From Erinaceus europaeus (lineage: Eukaryota > Chordata > Mammalia > Eulipotyphla > Erinaceidae): 64,000 nt of DNA. The stretch is taken from positions 10,035,723 through 10,099,722 of the forward strand of contig NC_080165.1 in the NCBI RefSeq assembly GCF_950295315.1. Direction: 5' to 3'. Positions 56,935 to 64,000 of the stretch are shown here, in pieces. The position numbers were made by a program, and so were the translations under genes. The notes under the pieces are model-generated. The model was given only the letters and a program-made list of their open reading frames with translations. It was not told the DNA's origin and searched no databases. How positions within the stretch are numbered: the first letter of the stretch is position 1; each line of letters begins with the position of its first letter.

Positions 56935-57330
56935 AGATGGTGGTGCATCTAGTAGAGCACACATATTACTATGTGCAAGGATCCAGGTTCAATTCCCCCG
57001 AACTCCACATACAAGAGAGAGCTTTAAGAATGATGAATCAGTGCTGCAGTCTCTCTCCCTCTCCCTCTCCCTCTCCTTCTCCCTCTCCCTCTCTCTCTCC
57101 CTCTCCCTCTCCCTCTCTCTCTCCCTCTCCCTCTCCCTCTTCCTCTCCCTCTCCCTTTCCCTCTCTCTCTCTCTCTCTCTCTTTCTTTTTCTACCTTCAC
57201 ATTCCCTCTCAAATTCTCTTTGTCTCTATCAAAAAGAAAAAAAAAAAGGTGTTCAGGGGGTAACAATGACTTCCATGAGTGGTAGACTTGTCCTACATTC
57301 ACCTAGTAACTCTAGTGGCAATAAAAATTT
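56935..57330 (+). mobile_element. SINE type A2, long 3' end, with CCCTCT expansion
   Basis: The CT-rich body has grown to about 140 bases of CCCTCT/CT units (57,048-57,190), which makes the apparent Ser/Leu- and Arg/Gly-rich frames there. The 3' extension (GAGTGGTAGACTTGTCC, TAGTGGCAATAAAAA) follows. Confidence 0.85.
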
Positions 57331-57344
57331 AAAAAAGAAAGCAC

Positions 57345-57420
57345 TCATGTGCTATAGTAACCACAGAGACTTAAATCTTAAATGTGTGCTCTGCCAACTG
57401 AGCTATCTCTCAATCCTAAC
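57345..57420 (-). mobile_element. tRNA-like SINE head of another type, old
   Basis: Minus strand reads GATAGCTCAGTTGGCAGAGC, a good tRNA A-box/D-arm (as in tRNA-Lys or Ala), followed by an anticodon-stem-like CACACATTTAAGATTTAAG. No acceptor stem partner, so a SINE relic, not a tRNA gene. Confidence 0.55.
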
Positions 57421-58184
57421 TGGTGATTTTTAAAGAAGTTAAATGAGTGTTCTTTTATTTCTCAAGCATGATAAATGTACTTTAAAATTATAAATACAAA
57501 ACATTAAGTTACACAGCAAAGCAAATTAGAACAGTACAGTTACCTCTATTCTTTTTATGCTTGTGCAGATAGGTCAAGTTTATTTAACCTAGATTTACTT
57601 TGCAAATGAATTAATTTTACTTTAATAATTGATAAAACTGGCAAAGGAGGAGAAAAAGTAACATATCTATTACAGACATCAAATTAGAGTCAGTATATTC
57701 TGAGGTTTTTTATTTTCTATAAACTGTGTTAAATATTAATTAAAAAATGTATACATTTGCCTATAACTTTCAAACAAGCATTTCCAGGTCTTCTCCTTGG
57801 AGTTATAAGAAAGAGGAAAACTTTTTATTTCTGAAGGACAGAAGCATTAAATGGAACCTTCCAGATTAACATCAGAGAAAGCACCATATGGTGGTCAGGA
57901 CACTCCTCATGTCAGATCACTATTCTCTGAGCACTTGATGACCCCAGAAAACTACTATTATTGAAAAATTCTCAGCCCTCCTAATGGAGAAATTCACTTT
58001 GCTAGCTGCCCTCAGCTTCTGACTGCATTTTGGTCTTATTCAATATTTTTGTTTGTTTGTTTAATAAGAGCAAAACCGTTATAAGTATATTATTGTAATT
58101 CATTTGAGAAAGCATGCCTTTTATTATAATATCAATTTTATTTAGAATAAAGAAATCGTTGTTAATCATTTACAGCATATATTT
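57421..58184. other. AT-rich DNA, nothing recognised
   Basis: No supported feature. Confidence 0.5.
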
Positions 58185-58288
58185 TTTTCTTTATTTTCTG
58201 TTGGAAGATTAATGGTTTACAGTATAGTCGTTGGTCCATGAAGGCTAAAAATGGACCTATTCTATGACCTAGCAATTCCTCTCCAGGT
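58185..58288. mobile_element. Very short inverted LINE-1 insertion
   Basis: 58,185-58,235 is antisense L1 3'UTR (TTAATGGTTTACAGTATAG). 58,238-58,288 is sense ORF2 (GGCTAAAAATGGACC, ATGACCTAGCAATTCCTCT). The opposite orientations fit twin priming. Confidence 0.6.
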
Positions 58289-58320
58289 TTGTTTGTTTGT
58301 TTGTTTGTTTGTTTGTTTTT
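58286..58320. repeat. TTTG microsatellite
   Basis: Eight TTTG units between the L1 scrap and a type C SINE. Confidence 0.9.
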
Positions 58321-58442
58321 ACCAGAATACTGCTCAGCTCTGGTTTATGGTAGTGGTATGGAGGATTGAACTTGGGACTTTGGAACCTCAGCTATAAGAG
58401 TCTCTTTGCATAACAACTATGCTATCTACCCCCATCCCCAGA
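58318..58442 (-). mobile_element. SINE type C, antisense
   Basis: Complement of GGTAGATAGCATAGTTGTTATG and GACTCTTATAGCTGAGG blocks. Confidence 0.8.
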
Positions 58443-59279
58443 TTAATCTTTAACTATTATAATATGTTTGCTGGTCTTGATAGAAATTCCCATTTCTGCA
58501 TTCATGATATATATTTTACTTTGGGATCCACCTACAGGACTGTATCCAGAAACAGGTCACAACTGTTTAACTGGACTGTAATGGAAAAAATGAAAAACAA
58601 AAAAAAATGTACAATGACAACAAAAAACCATCAATTATGAAAATAGTTAAGAAGTTCCAAAGGTAAGAGACTCTTCCCACACAATACATTTAGCCCACCT
58701 TCATGTTAGTTGCCAGGCTCAGGAAAAAATTAGTAAAGTCATGGGCCACTTGGAATAGACCTAAAATAGACTTCCTGCCTTCTTCCAACATGAAGACCCC
58801 AAATATCACCTGTTATATTCTTACCTTTAGTTTCCTGACTGTTGAACAATTTTTCCTGCTTTATATCTTACTGCTTTTCGTCTACTGAGTTGCAGATGCT
58901 ACCAGGATGCCAACCTGACTTCCCTGGGCAGACAACCTCAGCAGTGTGTCCTGGAACCCTGTGGGGATATGGCAGGTCGAGCAGTCCTGACATTCCAATC
59001 ATCTCTCTGAGACCAGTAGGAGTCCACCAAAAAAGCTTCCCAGCCCCTGCTCCCTTTCCTCAGGTGGCCTTGTTGCCAGCATTCTGCACCTGGCCCTAGG
59101 ACAGGAGCTATTACCGAAACTGCTGCACAGATTATAGTTAAATTTCTGTTTCCTGCAGTCACAAATAGCTTAACCTTTGAGATTTCATCAGCCTTTGCAC
59201 CAGCCCATTACTGATAAGACTAAAATTTCCCTATCCCCAGCTTGTTCCTGTTTCATGATATTGACCTTTAAAATGATTG

Positions 59280-59414
59280 TTCTGGGCGGAGGGTAGATAG
59301 CGTAATGGTTATGCAAAAAGACTCTCATGCCTGAAGTTCCAAAGTCCCAGGTTCAATCTCCTGCACCACCATAAACTAGAGATAAACAGTGCTCTGGTTA
59401 AAAAATAAATAAAT
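59280..59414 (+). mobile_element. SINE type C in the LTR
   Basis: GGGTAGATAGCGTAATGGTTA head, CCAGGTTCAATCTCC B box, AAATAAATAAATA tail. Flanked by AAATGATTG at 59,271-59,279 and 59,415-59,423. Confidence 0.88.
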
Positions 59415-59517
59415 AAATGATTGGTCCAAGCAACATTTCCTCTTCTCTGCCTGCTTGCTCAAATACACCCCCCAGGCCCCCCCCATAAAACCCAACAAAT
59501 GCACTATCCTCTGCTGT

Positions 59518-59886
59518 ACCCCTACGCCTACACTGAACTTCTGTGTTCCAGTCTCTTGGAAACAGAGCTGGCAGTCAGCTGAGGTAAAGAACAAACACCT
59601 CATCACAGACCCCTATAAGCGTCAACCCGGCTTTGACCTAGCACGTTATGATTGGGCCCTCCTCAATCGCTATCGAACAGGCCATGGCCGGTGCGCCGCT
59701 ATGTTCCATCGCTGGGGAGCCAGAGATGACCCGAACTGCCCCTGCGGCTACAGACAGACTATGACCCACATAGTCAACGACTGCCACCTCTCCAGATTCA
59801 AAGGAGGTCTCGAAACTTTACATCAGGCTTAACCTGACACTGTTGACTGGCTACGGAAGAAGGGCAAATGCTAGAAGAAGAAGAAG
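59518..59886 (+). mobile_element. Vingi-like non-LTR retrotransposon, 3' fragment (copy 1)
   Basis: Carries the last ~110 codons of a non-L1 LINE protein and a (GAA)n tail (AGAAGAAGAAG). Readable blocks: LLNRYRTGHGRCAAMF, CPCGYRQTMTHIVNDCH and the GGLETLHQA tail. This pattern (LNR.RTG.GRC ... CxCG ... H...C) closes the ORF2 proteins of Ingi/Vingi, Jockey and I-type elements. Compared with copy 2 it has a CAA-to-TAA stop at 59,830-59,832 and keeps the leucine codon where copy 2 has TGA. Naming it Vingi rests on published work describing Vingi in hedgehogs, from memory. Confidence 0.8.
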
Positions 59887-60300
59887 TGTCCTTAGTCTTC
59901 ACTTTGCACACTCACCCCCCACCGCAGCCTGTTCTCTATGACACCTCTCTGGTGGCCGACGGAGTGGTGGGCATGGGATGGACAATGCAGGCCTTCCAGA
60001 GCTTGCCCATACAACCCCACCTCCCCATCTAGGGAAAGACAGAAACGAAATGGGCTCAGAGTGTGAATCCACCTGCCAACATGTTATGTCTAGTGGAAGC
60101 AACTACAGAATCCAGATCTTCACCTGTTGCTCCCTACAAAGATTCTTCATCCACATTGCCCGAGGGATATAGAATAGGAAAGCTTCCAGTGGAGGGGATG
60201 GGCTATGGAACTCAGGTGGTGGTAATTGAATTGTATCCCTCTTATCCCACAATCTTTTTAGTTATCCTTAAATCACTAATTATAAAATCAATAGTAATAA

Positions 60301-61064
60301 CAAAAGAAAAAATATGCTACCAGGAAAAACAATTCTTGGCAAAATATTAACTTCATATATGCAACTCTCAAGGCAGGATGAAAGCTGTCCTTGAAAAAAA
60401 CATTTACAGGTAAGCTTTTCTCTGCCATGATTCTCTTTCACAGTACCTGAAAAACTTCATCTCCTTACTTCTTTGCTATGAAAAAGCCACCTAACTCTTA
60501 AAAAGATTCTTATTATTTTTCTGTCCCTAGAAACCTCCCTTTATTGACTTCATGCTTACTCTTCCATTCAACATTGTCTAAAATATTTTTTCTTAATTTT
60601 AATAATTTAAATATTTAACTCATGATGCCCCAAGTTAGTCTTTGTAGGTTTCTTCCAGAGGTCAACCATATGATAATTATTACATATGCATACATATTTA
60701 ACTGAACAACTTTTTTTCTCAGCAAAATTCAAATTTAATAAGATGTAGAGTTGTGTAAGACTCCTTCCAGGATATAGATACAATAAATGATGTAACAAGA
60801 AAATTTTACTGGAGGCAGCATAATTTAATTGAATTTCAAGGCAGAAATTGGAGACTAAATTGTATACACCAGAAGTTTATAATGAAGCATATTTATAAGT
60901 TAGAGACTTTTTTCCCACAAAGTGTCAACAGCAATCTTAAGTATATCATGTGAAAAATAGAAGAATGGATTTGAATAAGACTAATGAATAAGCTAGACTA
61001 GTTTGTTGTGATTGAGATATCATGCCAGTGAAGGATAATATTTGCTTTTGTTTGGAAAAGTGTA
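60301..61064. other. AT-rich DNA, nothing recognised
   Basis: No supported feature. Confidence 0.5.
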
Positions 61065-61270
61065 TTTATTTTTGGTGCTGGAGCCTAAGTGTGTGTGATT
61101 TCCCCACTCTACCTTTTCCAACTAGAGAGAGATAGACAAAGCAGGATAGACACTATAGCATTGAAATTTCCTACCTTGTCATGGTTCACCAAGGTAGACC
61201 CAGAGCTCAAACCTAATCTGTATATATCACATGGCAAACATCTTCCTGGCTGAACTATTACATGGCACCT
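61065..61270 (-). mobile_element. Old A2-like SINE, antisense
   Basis: GAGAGAGATAGACAAAGCAGG, CACTATAGCATTG and a degraded tRNA-like head. Confidence 0.65.
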
Positions 61271-61274
61271 TAAT

Positions 61275-61336
61275 TAATATATATACATATATATATATAG
61301 ATATATATATATAACCATATATAATATATATTAAAA
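61275..61336. repeat. Imperfect TA repeat
   Basis: AT-alternating stretch directly after the SINE head. Confidence 0.8.
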
Positions 61337-61803
61337 TAGTGTGCTAGGAAGAAGTTCTGAAATTAATATCAGAAAAATGTCACTTGATAAAACTATTCAA
61401 AAGTGAGTTCCAAAGTCATAGAAAAAGTAAGCAAACAAGCAATAACAACAACAAAAATAATTAGTTGAAAAAAAAAATTAGTTGAGACCTGTGCTTCCCA
61501 GAAAGAGAAAGCATAAAAGCCAAATGCAAATTCCTACATTTCACTCTCAGGAATGTTTTTGCACTCTGGTAATCACTAGAGATTCTGGTGACCCAGAAGT
61601 GTACGGACATCCTCTCTCAGAAGGAATTTCAATGTCCTTGTACACACCGGACTCTTCTGATTTTTGGTCATTGAGCCTCTAAGACAATGATACAATTTCC
61701 TAAAGTAGAAATCGTAAGGCACTGATGAGCATAAATAATCAGTTTGGTGTTTTAAAAAAAAGTATATTGAATAATTTTAGAATTTGAAACTGATTTTCCA
61801 TGA
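61337..61803. other. Unclassified stretch
   Basis: No recognised feature. The short plus frame at 61,482-61,682 has no family resemblance. Confidence 0.5.
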
Positions 61804-61955
61804 TTTTTTATTAGTGATTTAATAATGATCAACAAGATTGTGGGATAAGAGTGTTACAATTTCATACAATTCCCACCACCAGAGTTCCCTATCCCATTCC
61901 CTCCATTGGAAGCTTCCATATTCTTTATCCTTCTGAGAGTATGGACCAAAGATGT
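61804..61955 (-). mobile_element. L1-B variant 3' end, antisense
   Basis: TTTTTATTAGTGATTTAATAA, GGGATAAGAGTGTTAC, ACCACCAGAGTTCCC and GAGTATGGACCAAAGATG. Variant with a TTAGTGATT tail rather than TTTATAAA. Confidence 0.8.
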
Positions 61956-62235
61956 TTAGCTTACACTTAGTCAAATACAACCTTATATTTTTTGTTTCAT
62001 CATTAACTTCCAATATCCAGCCTTTACAATTAAAATGGTTTTATATGTTTAAAGAATTTTCAGCTGCAAAGCAAGAATCAAATGATGAACATTTTTGTTG
62101 ATGTTGCTTCTTTCAGGTTATTTTTTTTTAATTCTTTTTTGTTTGAAACATTTACTTTCTGTGAGAAAATGGAGCACTAACCCATCATATATGATGTGAG
62201 AATCAATGCCCTAAAAAAAAAAAATTTAAAAAAAA

Positions 62236-62348
62236 AATGGAGGGGATGAGATACAGAACTCTGATGCTGGGAATTGTGTGAAGTTGTAACCCTTGTATCC
62301 TATTGTCTGGTCAATCACTACTAAATTAATAAAATAAAAAAAAACTCT
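62236..62348 (+). mobile_element. L1-B variant 3' end, sense
   Basis: GGAGGGGATGAGATACAGAAC ... CAATCACTACTAAATTAATA then AAATAAAAAAAAA. The same variant as 61,804-61,955 in the opposite orientation, about 280 bp away. Confidence 0.8.
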
Positions 62349-62399
62349 CTCAATACCTCTATACTAAACATAATGGCTGTTTTTGTTGTTGCTGCTGTG

Positions 62400-62585
62400 G
62401 AAGTTTTACCAAGTTGGCCAACTTCTTTTCTATAGAAAGAGAAAGACACCATGATGGCAAGCCTTCCCACACTGCTGCACAACTACCACATGCTACACAG
62501 AAGGCACCAGACCTGAGTCCAACACCTGGCTACATGGTTGCCCTCCCAGATGGGCTATCACAATCCTGTCATGTGGGACACTTCT
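62400..62585 (-). mobile_element. Old A2-like SINE, antisense
   Basis: AGAAAGAGAAAGACACCATGATGG, CTACACAGAAGGCACC and a degraded tRNA-like head. Strongly diverged. Confidence 0.5.
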
Positions 62586-63013
62586 AAAAAGCAGAGAAAT
62601 TAAACCAAAGCAAAACAAACCCTAAGGCACTGGCTGATATTGAACTGAAGATGCCTAACAGCAGGGGAGGTGAAGTGGAGGAGGGAAGAGAGATGAACAC
62701 TTGGCTCTTGGCACTGGTGTGCTGGCACCAGTACATTTGAAGAGAGGAGAAATTGTGCATCCAAAGCATAGACAGTCTTAAAAGCCAACGTTACCTCAAT
62801 AAAAGAAAAAAAAATAGAATCCAAGAAATAAATCATCTTACATAACATGACTTTTCTGCCTTCCACTGTGATATCCTGTTAGTGTTGCCAAGAGTTTTCT
62901 TAATTAATGTGTAAATCATATTGAGAACTCTGCCCCAATCTATAGAGGAACTGCCTACTCTTTGAGCATTGCAGTTTTATTTTTTTGTATAATTCAGAGT
63001 AAAGTAGTAGATG
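62586..63013. other. Unclassified stretch
   Basis: Contains an A-rich run near 62,803-62,815. No gene or familiar repeat. Confidence 0.45.
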
Positions 63014-63025
63014 ATGAGTGCCAAT

Positions 63026-63582
63026 TCTTCTTCTTCTAGCGTTTGCCCTTCTTCCGTAGCCAGTCAACAGTGTCAGGTTGAGCCTGATGTCAAGTTTCGA
63101 GACCTCTTTTGAATCTGGAGAGGTGGCAGTCGTTGACTACGTGGGTCATAGTCTGTCTGTAGCCGCAGGGGCAGTTCGGGTTGTCTCTGGCTCCCCAGTG
63201 ATAGAACATAGCGGCGCACCGGCCATGGCCTGTTTGATAGCGATTGAGGAGGGTCCAATCATAACGTGCTAGGTCAAAGCCGGGTTGACGCTTGCAGGGG
63301 TCTGTGATGAGGTGTTTGTTCTTTACCTCAGCTGACTGCCAGCTCTGTTTCCAAGAGTCTGGAACAGAGAAGTTCAGTGTAGGTGTAGGGGACCAGATTG
63401 GGTGACTAGACGTCAAGCGTTGGACAGGGTGGGCGAAGATCTCCGCGTATATTGGCAGGTCCGGTGGAGTGTAGACGTGGGAAATGAACTTAGATGATGC
63501 CGCATCCCGACGAATATCTGGCGGGGCGATGTTGCTAAGAACTGGCAGCCATGGAACCGGGGTGGAACGGATGGTTCCAGAA
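63026..63582 (-). mobile_element. Vingi-like non-LTR retrotransposon, 3' fragment with 12-bp target duplication (copy 2)
   Basis: 5'-truncated, 557 bp, on the minus strand, ending in a (GAA)n tail at 63,026. ATGAGTGCCAAT flanks it exactly (63,014-63,025 and 63,583-63,594), so both ends of the insertion are known. The piece reaches further 5' than copy 1. The coding part is in the next entry. Confidence 0.88.
63036..63582 (-). pseudogene. Vingi-like ORF C-terminal fragment
   Basis: The readable protein starts with the post-RT helix typical of these elements (SGTIRSTPVPWLPVLSNIAP), continues through RYQTGHGRCAAMF and CPCGYRQTMTHVVNDCH, and ends WLRKKGKR at a TAG next to the tail. One in-frame TGA near 63,091 replaces a leucine codon present in copy 1. 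No endonuclease or RT domain is left, so it cannot move itself. The high resemblance of the two copies suggests fairly recent activity. Confidence 0.8.
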
Positions 63583-63638
63583 ATGAGTGCCAATGAGTCC
63601 ACATAATAGCGTTAGTTTTATTTAATTGTTGTGTTTTT

Positions 63639-63930
63639 AAATATTTTAAAATTTTTTCCCTTTTGTTGCCCTTGTTGTTTATCAACATTGTTTTTACTGT
63701 TGTTGTTGTTGTTATTGCTGTGATTATTGTTGGATAGGACAGAGAGAAATGGAAAGAGGAGGGGAAGACAGAGAGGGAGAGAGAAAGACAGACACCTGCA
63801 GACCTGCTTTACCGCTTGTGAAGAGATTCCCCTGCAGGTGGGAAGCTGGGAGCTCGAACTGGGATCCTTACCCCAGTCCTTGCGCTCTGAGCCACCTGCG
63901 CTTAACCCGCTATGCCACTGCCTGGCTCCC
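63639..63930 (-). mobile_element. SINE type A1, antisense
   Basis: Full-length: TTGTTGTTGTTGTTATTGC, GACAGAGAGAAATGG, CTGCAGACCTGCTTTACC and the head complement GCCACTGCCTGGCTCCC. Flanks ATTGTTGTGTTTTT (63,625-63,638) and ATTGTTGTTGTTTTT (63,931-63,945) fit a duplication with one unit of slippage. Confidence 0.9.
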
Positions 63931-64000
63931 ATTGTTGTTGTTTTTCCAGCTGACTTTAATTATCTTGAAACCTATTTTGGTTAACATTTAAAGACTTTGT

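Larger units (their letters stand above)
58960..60013 (+). mobile_element. LTR with 4-bp target duplication, carrying a SINE and a Vingi piece
   Basis: Begins TGTGGGGATATGG and ends GCCCATACA, flanked by ACCC at 58,956-58,959 and 60,014-60,017. About 530 bp remain after removing the SINE (59,280-59,414) and the Vingi piece (59,518-59,886). CATAAAACC near 59,483 may be the TATA region, suggesting plus orientation. A 4-bp duplication is typical of gammaretrovirus-like (class I) ERVs. Confidence 0.7.
58640..60300 (+). mobile_element. L1-B fragment, sense, split by an LTR
   Basis: 58,690-58,959 and 60,014-60,290 are consecutive sense segments of the family, from the GCCAGGCTCAGG region to the GGGGATGGGCTATGGAACTC region. 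They rejoin perfectly once the LTR and one ACCC are removed. Confidence 0.85.

Noticed and set aside
57345..57420. Possible tRNA gene on the minus strand
   Set aside because: Good A box, but there is no pairing acceptor stem or proper T arm, and it lies next to SINE sequence. Treated as a SINE relic.

Overview
The window looks like intergenic DNA from a hedgehog (Erinaceidae, most likely Erinaceus europaeus or Atelerix albiventris). Three signals support this: (1) several tRNA-derived SINE families carrying a (CAA)n-rich or CT-rich 3' part; (2) very abundant LINE-1 pieces, many of them joined to a long 3' untranslated region with a recurrent 'ATTCCCACCACCAGA' block; (3) two pieces of a non-L1 LINE whose protein end matches my recollection of the Vingi/Ingi clade, reported among mammals only from hedgehogs. 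I found no host protein-coding exon, rRNA, functional tRNA or known small RNA gene. All long open frames belong to transposable elements or simple repeats.

Layout. 0-9.6 kb: an inverted repeat (101-573), antisense L1 3' ends and several copies of the long-3'UTR repeat (called 'L1-B' here), two of them with an internal orientation switch typical of twin priming. 9.6-15.2 kb: a degenerate provirus with 5' LTR, tRNA-Lys-like primer binding site, gag remnant, betaretrovirus-like pol (RT from the YMDD box, RNase H, integrase), a transmembrane-env remnant of a different style, and a partial 3' LTR. 15-25 kb: L1 fragments with nested SINEs, an almost repeat-free stretch (20.6-22.8 kb), and a solo LTR inside a SINE. 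25-41 kb: SINEs, an L1 joined to a 2.3-kb 3'UTR (28.4-32.0 kb), and an internally deleted L1 (32.3-33.2 kb) whose first deletion has GT...AG ends. 41.5-47.2 kb: an L1 that still has its 5'UTR, ORF1, ORF2 and 3'UTR but is broken by stops, two SINEs and an ORF2 deletion. 47.6-47.8 kb: a 200-bp purine tract. 48-64 kb: more SINEs, LTRs (one solo LTR with a 6-bp target duplication; one LTR with a 4-bp duplication that itself received a SINE and a Vingi piece), and a second Vingi piece flanked by a 12-bp target duplication.

The elements form layers. L1 machinery probably moved the SINEs, since most have A-rich tails and 9-17 bp duplications, and the duplications give a readable insertion order at several loci. 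SINE types used here: A1 (starts near GGGAGTCGGGCGGTAGCGC, ends in CAA/AAC-rich plus AATAAATAAA), A2 (starts near GGGCCGGGTGGTGGCGC, CT-rich body, sometimes a longer 3' end), B (GGTCCGGGAGGTGGCGCAG), C (GGTAGATAGCATAATGGTTA). These letters are my own labels, not database names. Boundaries were read by eye and are uncertain by several bases unless a target duplication is stated.
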